Origin: JANMDU01 sp031376455
GTDB taxonomy: Bacteria; Pseudomonadota; Gammaproteobacteria; Burkholderiales; Burkholderiaceae_C
NCBI GenBank assembly: GCA_031376455.1
Contig: JANMDU010000097.1
Location: 1 to 40,299 of the forward strand
Reading direction: 5' to 3'
DNA length: 40,299 bases
Numbering within the stretch: position 1 is the stretch's first letter; each line of letters starts with the position of its first letter. The position numbers were made by a program, and so were the translations under genes. This document shows, one piece after another, positions 32,598 through 40,245 of this stretch. The notes under the pieces were generated by a model. That model saw only the letters and a program-made list of their open reading frames with translations, had not been told where the DNA came from and made no database searches.

Positions 32598-33020
32598 ATG
32601 AAAAATTTTCTCCTCTCTCTTATTGCTGCTCTTAGTTTCGCAGCGCTGCCAGCCAAAGCTGACGACAGCCTCTACAAATCCTTCGGCGAGCAAGCCGGAA
32701 TGTCTGCCTTGATGGATGAGTTCATGAAAGACCTGCTGGCTGACAAACGCATGCAGCCCTTCTTTGAAAAGACCAATCCCGCGCAATTTAAAAGCAGCTT
32801 GGGCAATCAAATGTGCCAGCTCGCAGGCGGCGCTTGCCAATACAAAGGCCCAGATATGAAGCTCGCTCACAAAGAGATGGATATCAACAAAGCCAATTTC
32901 AACGCTTTGGTTGAAGTGCTGCAAAAAAGTATGGCAACGCGCAACATCCCATTCACCGCACAAAACCGTATGCTCGCCTTGCTCGCACCCATGCATCGCG
33001 ATATCATCAACATGAAATGA
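32598..33020 (+). CDS. exported group I truncated haemoglobin
   Basis: The 140-aa protein has a Sec signal peptide (LLSLIAALSFAALPAKA, cleavage near residue 21) and a truncated-globin domain: SLYKSFGEQAGMSALMDEFM, the LLADKRMQPFF helix, and the proximal histidine His91 in MKLAHKEMDINKANFNALVE. The C-terminal helix ends in LAPMHRDI. Truncated globins bind O2 or NO and often act in NO or reactive-oxygen chemistry; the signal peptide places this one in the periplasm. The gene sits 9 bp after the DUF3034 gene and its stop overlaps a possible start of the copper protein. Confidence 0.88.
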   Translation: MKNFLLSLIAALSFAALPAKADDSLYKSFGEQAGMSALMDEFMKDLLADKRMQPFFEKTNPAQFKSSLGNQMCQLAGGACQYKGPDMKLAHKEMDINKANFNALVEVLQKSMATRNIPFTAQNRMLALLAPMHRDIINMK

Positions 33021-33032
33021 TCAAGGTAAATA

Positions 33033-33072
33033 CTATGAAATCAATAGCACCTCGCGCAATATCTACGCCGGA
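33033..33072 (+). repeat. 42-bp dispersed repeat, copy I (5' end of cupredoxin gene)
   Basis: CTATGAAATCAATAGC, ACCTCGCGCAATAT, CTACGCCGG. It supplies the ATG at 33035 and encodes MKSIAPRAISTP ahead of the signal peptide, in the same phase as copies F, G and H. Confidence 0.75.
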
Positions 33073-33760
33073 TAAACGCCTATTTGGCTTGATATTTGCA
33101 GCCTCTACCCTGTTTACAGCGCTCTCTGCTATCGCCGGCACAGTACAAGTCAGCGTGGTTGATCGCGATGGCAAGCCGGCGCAAGATGCGGTGGTGGTGC
33201 TCGTCCATGCCACAGCCAAAACTGCATCAACAAGTTTGCCCGTGATGGCCACTGTGGCCAACGAAAAGATGCAATTTATCCCCGCAGTCACCGTGGTAGC
33301 CAAAGGTGCAAAAGTACGCTTCGTCAACAACGATCCGTGGGATCATCATGTGCGCGGCGCGCCTGTGGCATCCGTGTTTGCCAACACGCCAGAGGCCTAT
33401 GCTGCTGGCCGCAACGCAGGCGGCTTTGAGCTGCGCCTGCAAGGCCGAGACGAAGGCAAGCCTGCCAAATTCCAAGAGGTGACGATGAATCAAACCGGCG
33501 CGCAAACCGCTGTCGGCCTCGGCTGCTTCTTGCATGGCTCGATGCGCGGTAGTGTGTATGTGAGCGATTCGCCTTGGGCGGCAAAGACGAATGAGCAAGG
33601 CATCGCCAGCTTTGACAACGTGCCCGATGGTGCAGTACAAGTGCGCGTTTGGCATGCCGATCAGTTGATCGATTTGCCTCTGCAAGCCGTCAATGTGACA
33701 TCTGCACCGCTGCAAGTGAAATCGCAACTACAAGTCACGCCGCGTCGGCGTCGTTCTTAA
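33035..33760 (+). CDS. exported plastocyanin/methylamine-utilisation-like blue copper protein
   Basis: The protein (241 aa from ATG 33035, which has an AAGG site; ATG 33017 in the globin stop overlap is the alternative) has a signal peptide (LIFAASTLFTALSAIAG). A cupredoxin domain follows. Copper ligands are a histidine in NNDPWDHHVRG and Cys-X2-His-X2-Met in GLGCFLHGSM (Cys164, His167, Met170), a type 1 copper site. The C-terminal part is a carboxypeptidase-regulatory-like beta domain and a basic tail (RRRRS). Such proteins shuttle electrons in the periplasm. It is the last gene of the DUF3034-globin operon. Confidence 0.85.
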   Translation: MKSIAPRAISTPDKRLFGLIFAASTLFTALSAIAGTVQVSVVDRDGKPAQDAVVVLVHATAKTASTSLPVMATVANEKMQFIPAVTVVAKGAKVRFVNNDPWDHHVRGAPVASVFANTPEAYAAGRNAGGFELRLQGRDEGKPAKFQEVTMNQTGAQTAVGLGCFLHGSMRGSVYVSDSPWAAKTNEQGIASFDNVPDGAVQVRVWHADQLIDLPLQAVNVTSAPLQVKSQLQVTPRRRRS

Positions 33761-33800
33761 ACTTGGCTTCGGTTTGCGAGTGGGTAGTTTGATTGCTTTG

Positions 33801-34043
33801 CCTTCACGCGAGCCGCTCGCCTGCCACGTGATGTGCGCGATAAAGCCGAGACCTTTCTTTCGTGTAGCACTCTAAGCCGCAAGCGCCGAGCTGCGAACTT
33901 TTGTAGTTTTGATAACGTGTTTTGCCGCGCTCAACCGAAGAAAGACTTCGTTTTTTCACACCCGTCATGCAGCGGATGGAGATGGTCAGCACGTTGGCGC
34001 TTACTATTGAATTAGTAGCACTCTGCGCAATAGATACGCCGGC
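33801..34043 (-). repeat. composite ~240-bp dispersed element, copy 2
   Basis: On the minus strand it has the same order as copy 1: 42-bp repeat (copy J), linker with AGCGCCAAC, then ATCCGCT, a CATGACGGGTGTG-type end, GAGCGCGGCAAA, CACGTTATCAAAAC, and CGCACATCACGTGGCAGG. The inner frame is broken by a TAG in the register that stays open in copies 1 and 3, which argues against a coding role. It occupies most of the gap after the cupredoxin gene. Confidence 0.8.
34002..34043 (+). repeat. 42-bp dispersed repeat, copy J
   Basis: ACTATTGAATTAGTAGC, ACTCTGCGCAATAG, ATACGCCGGC. It forms the outer arm of composite element copy 2. Confidence 0.85.
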
Positions 34044-34091
34044 AATCTGCCTCTTTTACTTTAATTTCAGCTCGCTTTTAGGAGTGGCTGA

Positions 34092-34365
34092 TCACTCTGG
34101 CAGACCATCCACACCTGCCTTCGCCAAAATAGCAAGCGCACGCTTGGCTGATCCGCCCTGCGCTCGCGCATCCAAAAACTGCTGCGCTGTTCTACGGCAA
34201 GCCAGTTTTTCAGCCACCGCGGCGTTGATGTGTTGATTGATCGCCACACCATCGTCCGCAGCTGCTTGGCGCACAGCGTCGTACATAGAGTGAGGAAGTC
34301 TCAACGCAAAATTGTTTGCTTGCAGGGTTTGCTTCTAGTGAAGGTGTTTTTGCCACAAAAGCCAT
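34092..34365 (-). pseudogene. frameshifted RHH/HicB-like antitoxin gene
   Basis: From ATG 34365 the frame reads MAFVAKTPSLEANPASKQF. The next frame continues with ALRLPHSMYDAVRQAA, then DDGVAINQHINAAVAEKLA and a C-terminal FLDARAQGGSAKRALAIL. Together they make one 90-aa ribbon-helix-helix protein of the antitoxin type found in Burkholderiales. The shift lies at a TTTT run (about 34310-34315): removing one T gives the continuous protein. No intact toxin gene is adjacent. It could be a decayed gene, a sequencing error, or (less likely) programmed frameshifting. Confidence 0.65.
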
Positions 34366-34382
34366 CTTGAATTAGTGTCAAC

Positions 34383-34712
34383 TTAATTGCTAGGATTCTT
34401 GTCCTGTCGTCTTTGAATGCCTTCAAGAAGATATGCAACTAAAAGGCAGAGACCATTACGTTCAACACCGAATTTGCGGGATGCGCTGACGGCATTGAGC
34501 ATGTCTTGCCACTCTTTTGTCAGTTCATTTTTCTTCTCAATTGAAAATGCGCTCAGATCAATGTCATTGCCAAGATGTGAGCTAAGGTAGCTGAAAATAC
34601 TTGCATCAGCGATCTTGGCTGTAACCACTTCATATGTGATGTTTGCATACTTGCCGGTGTCAATAGCAGAGTTGAGATAGAACGCTAGAAAGGTTAGGTT
34701 TGTTATGCGCAT
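34383..34712 (-). CDS. AT-rich hypothetical protein
   Basis: From ATG 34712, preceded by AGGA, the ORF encodes 109 aa: MRITNLTFLAFYLNSAID, then ATYEVV-like strands, a central SAFSIEKKNELTKEWQDML helix, and a C-terminal FGVERNGLCLLVAYLLEGI. No known family is recognised. It is markedly poorer in GC than the surrounding genes and sits between an antitoxin-like pseudogene and a composite repeat, all signs of an accessory gene. It could be the remnant of a defence or toxin-antitoxin locus, but nothing in the sequence proves it. Confidence 0.5.
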   Translation of the reverse strand: MRITNLTFLAFYLNSAIDTGKYANITYEVVTAKIADASIFSYLSSHLGNDIDLSAFSIEKKNELTKEWQDMLNAVSASRKFGVERNGLCLLVAYLLEGIQRRQDKNPSN

Positions 34713-34904
34713 GATTGATTCCTGTTCAGTGGCCAAAGTACAGATACGAGATTCATTGATATGTAATTATGTCCAGTTATTAAGATCTGCAACAAGTGAA
34801 AAAGAGTTTGATTTCTACAAGACACTAGCCCTTGAACATAAAACTATGAATGGTAATAAAGCAAATCATTTATTCAGCGATTTGCTTATTTCTGCATTCG
34901 ACGC

Positions 34905-35100
34905 GCGTCCCGCCAATCATCCATACCCGCTGCGTGATGGGTGTGAAAAAACGAAGTCTTTCTTCGGTTGAGCGCGGCAAACCACGTTATCAAAACTACA
35001 AAAGGTCGCAGCTCGGAGCTTGCGGACGGGATCGCTACACGAAAGAAAGGCCTCGGCTTTTTCGCGCACATCACGTGGCAGGCGAGCGGTTTGCGTCAAA
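34905..35100 (+). repeat. composite dispersed element, copy 3 (without the 42-bp arm)
   Basis: CGCCAATCATCCAT, ACCCGCTGCGTGATGG, GTGTGAAAAAACGAAG, GAGCGCGGCAAACCACG, and GGCCTCGGCTTTTTCGCG through GCGTCAAA align with copies 1 and 2. The 42-bp repeat found at the outer side of the other copies is missing. The element ends about 18 bp from the queF stop codon and fills most of the 34737-35117 gap. Confidence 0.8.
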
Positions 35101-35117
35101 CAGTATTTTAGAAAAAA

Positions 35118-35975
35118 TCACTGCCTTGCAGATCGGATATTCAATGGCAGAGCCTGAGGATAACTGGTGCGAAACGGGTTAATGTCCACACCACCGCGCC
35201 GCGTGTATCGGGCGAAGACGGAGAGTGTGGTCGGTTTGCAATGCTTCCAAATATCGGTGTAGATGCGTTCGACGCATTGCTCGTGAAATTCGTTGTGATT
35301 GCGGAAACTCACGATGTATTGCAGCAAGCTGCCTTGGTCGATTTGCGGGCCGTTGTAGGTGATTTGTACGCTGCCCCAATCGGGCTGGCCGGTGACGAGG
35401 CAATTGCTTTTGAGCAGGTGGCTGACCAGCGTCTCGCTGACAGGTTGTTCGTCTGTTGCGGCATGAAGCAGATGCGGAGCGGGGGTGTAATGCGTGCATT
35501 CCACATCGAGGCGATCGAGTAACACGCCATCGAGCTCTTGCACATGCTCATTGGAGAAAGCATCTACATTGATCATGCGCACACCTACTCTTCGCTCGCC
35601 GCGCGGTACATTGAAAACCGCTGCTCCGATATCTAGCGCAATCGTTTCACGAACCTCATCTGCGCCATGGTTACTGCCTGAAAACTTCGTGTTGTTGAAG
35701 CTGTTGAAATAAAGCTTGACGCTTTTGCTCTCCGCGATAAATGGCGATTCGCAAGGAATCGTGACATGGCAAATCGCTACTTGTGGACGGCCTTTGGCGT
35801 TGAGCCATGAGAGTTCAAACGCTGTCCACAAGTCTGCGCCCATGAACGGCAATTGCCCTGTGATGCCAATCTCAGCGCGTTTTTCTGAGCGAGGAATGGG
35901 AAAGAGCAAGGCTGCATCGTATTGATCAATATACGAGCTGGTTTTGCCTAGTTGAGATTGTTCAGGTGCGTTCAT
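35118..35975 (-). CDS. queF: NADPH-dependent 7-cyano-7-deazaguanine reductase
   Basis: The 285-aa protein is the long (YqfG/type II) QueF with two tunnelling-fold halves. The QueF motif ESKSVKLYFNSFN is at residues 82-94, and the catalytic Cys192 and Asp199 lie in LLKSNCLVTGQPDWGSV. It reduces the nitrile preQ0 to the amine preQ1 for queuosine in tRNA. The start lies 11 codon-bases inside the end of the upstream alpha/beta hydrolase gene, so the two overlap and are cotranscribed. No preQ1 riboswitch is visible. Confidence 0.96.
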   Translation of the reverse strand: MNAPEQSQLGKTSSYIDQYDAALLFPIPRSEKRAEIGITGQLPFMGADLWTAFELSWLNAKGRPQVAICHVTIPCESPFIAESKSVKLYFNSFNNTKFSGSNHGADEVRETIALDIGAAVFNVPRGERRVGVRMINVDAFSNEHVQELDGVLLDRLDVECTHYTPAPHLLHAATDEQPVSETLVSHLLKSNCLVTGQPDWGSVQITYNGPQIDQGSLLQYIVSFRNHNEFHEQCVERIYTDIWKHCKPTTLSVFARYTRRGGVDINPFRTSYPQALPLNIRSARQ

Positions 35976-36849
35976 GCTTCAAATGCTTTAAAAAATCTGG
36001 CAGCCATTGCGCCACTGCACCCGGTGCAAGATCGTGCCCCATGCCTTCAATGCCAACAAAGCGGGAGCCTGAAATGCGCTTTGCTGTATCGCGCCCATGC
36101 TCGGGCGGCACGAGCACGTCTGCGAGGCCGTGGATGACGAGAGTTGGCGTTTTGATTTGCTTGAGCAAATCATGTCGTTGATTATCCGCAGCGATAGCGA
36201 TCATCTGCCGAAGTGTGCCATCGGGATGATGGCTGCGCTCAATGCCCAGCCTGATGCGCTCGCGCAGAAGTTGCGGATCAATAGGAAACGCTGGGCTACC
36301 AATCACACCGAAAAACTTCACGTAATGCTTCGTTACGTCATCGACTCGTTGACTCTTGGGGCGATTAAGCATAGCGAGAATGACGGCTGGCTTGGCATCG
36401 GGCAAGCCGGGCGCGCCGCTGCTGCTCATGATGCTCGTGAGCGAGAGAACGCGCTCGGGCGCAATTGCGACCACATGCTGCGCAATCATGCCGCCCATGC
36501 TCGCTCCGACGACGTGGGCGCGCTGGATGTTCATCGCATCGAGCACACCGATTGCATCACGCGCCATGTCAGACAAGCTGTAGGGCGCTGCAATCGCCCA
36601 GCCCAGCTTACGTTTGATGCTTGCCCACAAGATGTTGGGTTTGCCGCATTCATCAAAATGCTGCGAGAGGCCAATATCGCGGTTGTCAAACGTGATCACG
36701 CGGTAACCGCTTTGCACCAGTGGCTCAATCACAGCCGGCGGCCAAGCCACGAGCTGCATGCCCAAACCCATGATCAGCAGCACAGCAGGATGCTGCGGGT
36801 TGCCGTGTTCTTGCACTTCTATCGAAATGCCGTTTGCTTTAATTTTCAT
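35962..36849 (-). CDS. alpha/beta hydrolase
   Basis: The 295-aa protein has the oxyanion motif LLIMGLGMQL, the nucleophile elbow VGASMGGMIAQ (Ser in GxSxG, about residue 117), the acid in HGLADVLVPPEH, and the histidine in GMGHDLAPG. This sequence resembles proline-iminopeptidase/aclacinomycin-methylesterase-like hydrolases; the substrate is unknown. The ATG start is supplied by dispersed repeat copy K (its CAT on the plus strand). It overlaps queF downstream by 14 bp. Confidence 0.88.
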   Translation of the reverse strand: MKIKANGISIEVQEHGNPQHPAVLLIMGLGMQLVAWPPAVIEPLVQSGYRVITFDNRDIGLSQHFDECGKPNILWASIKRKLGWAIAAPYSLSDMARDAIGVLDAMNIQRAHVVGASMGGMIAQHVVAIAPERVLSLTSIMSSSGAPGLPDAKPAVILAMLNRPKSQRVDDVTKHYVKFFGVIGSPAFPIDPQLLRERIRLGIERSHHPDGTLRQMIAIAADNQRHDLLKQIKTPTLVIHGLADVLVPPEHGRDTAKRISGSRFVGIEGMGHDLAPGAVAQWLPDFLKHLKHERT

Positions 36850-36877
36850 AGCACTCTGCGCAATAAATATGCCGGCT
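36836..36877 (+). repeat. 42-bp dispersed repeat, copy K (covers a start codon)
   Basis: GCTTTAATTTTCATAGC, ACTCTGCGCAATAA, ATATGCCGGCTA. On the minus strand its GCTATG provides the start codon of the alpha/beta hydrolase gene. Confidence 0.88.
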
Positions 36878-36900
36878 AACGGCCAATTTCGTATATAAAT

Positions 36901-37767
36901 TCATGCAAACTTACCTTCTCGCAACCACTTGGTGGCGATCCACTTTTGGCCTTCAATCACAGGCATGCCGCCATGCAGGCTTTTGCTTGACGGGTGAGGG
37001 CGGTCGTAGCTGAAAAAGACAGCGTTGCCGCGCTTTGGCGCGACAGTCAATTTCACATCTGGGAAGACGGTGCCGCCGCCTTTTTGCGGCTCGTGCAAGT
37101 ACATGATGATCGTCGCCACGCGCTGACCACCGCGCTTCAAAATGGTCGGCGTGCCAGGCTCGCTTGGATCAAAATAATCGTAATGCGGCTTGTATTCTGC
37201 GCCGGGGTGGTAATGCAAAATTTGCAGACCTTCACCGTTTTCTACCGGCCAGCGTGTGAGTTGCGCCAAGCGGCGTTCGATGCGTGCGATCAGCTCATTT
37301 TCTGCGCGGGCGTAAAACATGCCGTTGCTCGTGCGATCTGCATTGAGTTCTTCGCCGCCGGTTTCCGTCTCCACGGTGAGAGAACGCGCCATGCGCGGCT
37401 TGGCGCCTTCGATCAAGCCATCGCATTCTTCATCGCTCAGAAAATCGCCGATTACTACGATATTTGGTTCGCTTGAAGTGCTGAGGATGCTCACGCGGCG
37501 ATCTTCTAATTGCAAATACAAAGGCGAATCTTCAATGGCCAGCATGGGCACGGTTAAAGGTACGGTTAGGGGCTCGGACAAAAGAGCTTCAGGCTGGGTC
37601 TCTTGGATATGCGTTTGCAAGGTGGATTCCAGCGCGGCGATGGCGACATCTTCTTGCCAGCCGGAGGCTTGCATGGATTGCAGCACCACATCTGCCGTAA
37701 AGCCAGCTTCGGCTTGCGAGATGATCCAAGCGCGGAGTTCGGGGGTGATGGCTTGGGCTTGGCTCAT
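36901..37767 (-). CDS. 2OG-Fe(II) oxygenase, prolyl-4-hydroxylase alpha-subunit-like
   Basis: The 288-aa protein has an N-terminal helical domain (residues 8-50, ITPELRAWIISQAEAGFTAD and SMQASGWQEDVAIAAL) and a C-terminal P4Hc dioxygenase domain. The iron ligands are His195 and Asp197 (KPHYDYFD) and His265 (SLHGG); Lys275 in GQKWIATKW binds 2-oxoglutarate. Bacterial relatives hydroxylate proline in proteins or small molecules; the target is unknown. Its ATG overlaps the yaaA stop (ATGA), so the two are translationally coupled. Confidence 0.9.
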   Translation of the reverse strand: MSQAQAITPELRAWIISQAEAGFTADVVLQSMQASGWQEDVAIAALESTLQTHIQETQPEALLSEPLTVPLTVPMLAIEDSPLYLQLEDRRVSILSTSSEPNIVVIGDFLSDEECDGLIEGAKPRMARSLTVETETGGEELNADRTSNGMFYARAENELIARIERRLAQLTRWPVENGEGLQILHYHPGAEYKPHYDYFDPSEPGTPTILKRGGQRVATIIMYLHEPQKGGGTVFPDVKLTVAPKRGNAVFFSYDRPHPSSKSLHGGMPVIEGQKWIATKWLREGKFA

Positions 37768-38537
37768 GGCTTTCTCCGAAAAACAAGACGATCTGGCGTG
37801 CTATCAGCAGGGTGGAAAGCATAGCCTTCACTGTTGAAAGCTTCGAGTTTGCTCACATCTTTGATCCGCTTCTGAATCGCGTAGCGTGCCATCAGGCCGC
37901 GAGCGCGCTTGGCAAAAAAGCTGATCACTTTGTATTGCCCATTTTTATACTCCTCAAACACGCATTCGACCACGCGTGCTTTGAGTGCTTTGCGATCGAC
38001 TGCTTTGAAATATTCTTGGCTCGCTAAGTTGACAATGATGGGTGATTTTTCTCCGGCGAGCTGCAGGTTCAAGTGCTCTGCAATAGAGCTGCCCCAAAAT
38101 TTATACAAATTACTTCCTGCTGAATTGGCGAGGGTCGTGCCCATCTCTAGTCGATAAGGCTGCATCCAATCGAGCGGGCGGAGCAAACCATACAGGCCGC
38201 TCAGTGAAGCCACATGCGTTTGCGCCCAGTTGAGATCTGCTGCTTTGAGTGTTTTTGCATCGAGCCCTTCATACACATCACCATTGAAAGCGAGGATGGC
38301 TTGCTTGGAATTTTTAGCTGTGAATCTTGGCCGCCAAGATTGATACCGCGCCACGTTTAGACTGGAAAGTTCGTCGCTCAAATCCATCAGTTCAGCAATT
38401 TGTTGGGGGCTTTTGGGGCGAAGCAAATCAATCAGTTGCGCAGATTTTCGGGGAAATTGCGGCAAGGTGTGTGGCAGATCGGCAGGCGCGGGCGTGGCGT
38501 AATCGAGGGATTTCGCAGGGGAAAGCAAAAAAATCAT
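37764..38537 (-). CDS. yaaA: peroxide stress protein YaaA (DUF328)
   Basis: From ATG 38537 the 257-aa protein begins MIFLLSPAKSLDYATP, matching E. coli YaaA in start and length. It includes FNGDVYEGLDA, LSGLYGLLRPLDWMQPYRLE and the C-terminal KVISFFAKRARGLMARY. YaaA protects against peroxide by lowering free iron and binds DNA. Its promoter region is shared with the divergent rho leader. A 4-bp overlap with the prolyl-hydroxylase-like gene suggests a functional pairing of an iron-handling protein and an iron enzyme. Confidence 0.94.
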   Translation of the reverse strand: MIFLLSPAKSLDYATPAPADLPHTLPQFPRKSAQLIDLLRPKSPQQIAELMDLSDELSSLNVARYQSWRPRFTAKNSKQAILAFNGDVYEGLDAKTLKAADLNWAQTHVASLSGLYGLLRPLDWMQPYRLEMGTTLANSAGSNLYKFWGSSIAEHLNLQLAGEKSPIIVNLASQEYFKAVDRKALKARVVECVFEEYKNGQYKVISFFAKRARGLMARYAIQKRIKDVSKLEAFNSEGYAFHPADSTPDRLVFRRKP

Positions 38538-38561
38538 ATTGAAATTATGCTGCATGCGAAA

Positions 38562-38722
38562 AGTGCTATAGTTTCAGCACTGCGAAAGGCATTAAAGAGT
38601 TTTGTCCCTCTAACCGCCTAAAAACCGCCTAAATTTCCCGGCCTCAGCAATTGCTGTTTTCCGGTGATCCACCTCCCCAGCAGCTTCCCCACTCCTATTG
38701 GAGTCCTTTTCTAAGAGTTTTT
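38562..38722 (+). promoter_or_regulatory. rho leader region
   Basis: AGTGCT-N8-AGCACT (38562-38581) surrounds a TATAGT -10-like hexamer. Downstream lies a C-rich, G-poor tract with tandem ACCGCCTAAA and CTCTAACCGCC words (about 38608-38640). E. coli rho is autoregulated by Rho-dependent attenuation in its leader; this leader looks suited to the same mechanism, but that is inference. Confidence 0.45.
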
Positions 38723-39985
38723 ATGCACTTAAACGATCTTAAAGTCCAACACGTCTCAGCCTTGGTGAATGAAGCCGAAGGCCTTGGCATCGAAAATCCT
38801 GGGCGCTTGCGCAAGCAAGAGCTGATGTTTGCCATCATCAAAGCGCGCGCCAAAACGGGCGAGTTGGTAGAAGCCGATGGCGTATTAGAAGTCTTGCCCG
38901 ATGGCTTTGGCTTCCTGCGCAATCCCGAAGCCGATTACACCGCCAGCACCGACGATATTTATATTTCCCCGAGTCAAGTGCGCCGTTTTAACCTGCACAC
39001 GGGTGACATGATTGAGGGCGAGGTGCGCATTCCCAAAGAAGGTGAGCGTTACTTTGCGCTGAATAAGCTCGACAAGGTCAACGGCGATCTGCCTGAGAAA
39101 AACAAACACAAAGTGATGTTTGAAAACTTGACGCCCTTGTTTCCTAATGTGCAAATGAAGCTTGAGCGCGACATCAAGAGCGAAGAAAACATCACGAGCC
39201 GCGTGATTGATTTGATCGCGCCATTTGGCAAAGGCCAGCGTGCGCTGCTTGTGGCCTCGCCCAAGAGCGGTAAGACAGTGATGATGCAGCACATTGCGCA
39301 TGCGATTACCGCCAATTATCCCGATGTGCATTTGATGGTGCTGTTGGTTGACGAGCGCCCTGAAGAGGTGACCGAGATGCAGCGCAGCGTGCGCGGCGAA
39401 GTGATTGCTTCGACCTTTGATGAACCCGCTGCTCGCCACGTTCACGTGGCCGAGATGGTGATCGAGCGCGCGAAGCGCTTGGTGGAGCTGAAAAAGGATG
39501 TGGTGATTTTGCTCGATTCGATCACCCGGCTTGCTCGTGCTTACAACAACGTCGTGCAGAGCTCGGGCAAGGTACTCTCGGGTGGTGTGGATGCGAATGC
39601 TTTGCAGCGCCCCAAGCGATTCTTTGGCGCAGCGCGCAATATTGAAGAAGGTGGTTCGCTCACGATCATTGCTACTGCGTTGGTCGATACCGGCTCGAAG
39701 ATGGATGAAGTGATTTTTGAAGAATTCAAGGGCACGGGTAATTCAGAAGTGCATCTGTCGCGCCGCTTGTACGAGAAGCGCGTGTTTCCTGCGATCGCGT
39801 TGTCTCAGTCTGGCACGCGTCGCGAAGAGCTGCTGCTCTCTCCCGAAGTTTTACAAAAAACGCGTATCTTGCGCTCCTTCTTGTTCAACATGGATGAGAT
39901 TGAGAGCATGGAGCTGATTCAGAAGAAAATGAAGTCAACGAAGAACAATTCTGAGTTCTTTGAGGAAATGCGAAGGGGTGGGTAA
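38723..39985 (+). CDS. rho: transcription termination factor Rho
   Basis: At 420 aa from ATG 38723 it has the standard Rho length. An N-terminal helical region (VSALVNEAEGLGIENPGRLRKQ) leads to the cold-shock-type RNA-binding domain (VLEVLPDGFGFLRNPEADY, YISPSQVRRFNL). The ATPase follows, with Walker A ASPKSGKTVMMQ (about residues 177-188), Walker B VVILLDSITRLARAYN, the Q-loop SGKVLSGGVDANALQRPKRF and the R-loop region. It is a hexameric RNA helicase that ends transcription. The frame is open to 38651, but the conserved N-terminus begins at 38723. Confidence 0.98.
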   Translation: MHLNDLKVQHVSALVNEAEGLGIENPGRLRKQELMFAIIKARAKTGELVEADGVLEVLPDGFGFLRNPEADYTASTDDIYISPSQVRRFNLHTGDMIEGEVRIPKEGERYFALNKLDKVNGDLPEKNKHKVMFENLTPLFPNVQMKLERDIKSEENITSRVIDLIAPFGKGQRALLVASPKSGKTVMMQHIAHAITANYPDVHLMVLLVDERPEEVTEMQRSVRGEVIASTFDEPAARHVHVAEMVIERAKRLVELKKDVVILLDSITRLARAYNNVVQSSGKVLSGGVDANALQRPKRFFGAARNIEEGGSLTIIATALVDTGSKMDEVIFEEFKGTGNSEVHLSRRLYEKRVFPAIALSQSGTRREELLLSPEVLQKTRILRSFLFNMDEIESMELIQKKMKSTKNNSEFFEEMRRGG

Positions 39986-40150
39986 TCTTCGCTCTTAGTG
40001 ATGTGCGTTGCCAAAGCGGTTGGGCTATTCACCTCCGCGAATGTCCTCCGCCGGCTTTGCCGTCGCCCCCTTTATTTCGCTGCGGTGAACAGCCCAACCG
40101 CTTTGGCAGGCTGAGGTCTTGGGACGCAGTGAACAGTCTGCGCGAAGATT
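39984..40150. repeat. nested inverted repeats after rho
   Basis: An outer pair AATCTTCGC/GCGAAGATT (39984-39992 and 40142-40150, the latter followed by TTTT) encloses a perfect 18-bp pair, TGCCAAAGCGGTTGGGCT (40009-40026) with its complement at 40091-40108. The loop holds CCTCCGC-rich sequence. It may act as the rho terminator; its size suggests a mobile palindromic element. Confidence 0.7.
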
Positions 40151-40165
40151 TTTTGAGTAGTGATA

Positions 40166-40245
40166 GGCTGCGGTTTTGAGTTATTTTCCCCACTGATTTG
40201 TGGTATTACACCATGAAGGCGGGCAAATAACACAAAACCGCAGCC
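40166..40245. repeat. 21-bp inverted repeat near window end
   Basis: Arms 40166-40186 and 40225-40245 (GGCTGCGGTTTTG and its complement, continuing to TTATTT) match at 20 of 21 positions around a 38-bp loop. No gene is visible between 39986 and the window end. Confidence 0.75.

Noticed and set aside
34705..34971. 88-aa plus-strand ORF
   Set aside because: Overlaps the start of the minus-strand hypothetical gene and ends inside composite element copy 3; no ribosome site or family.
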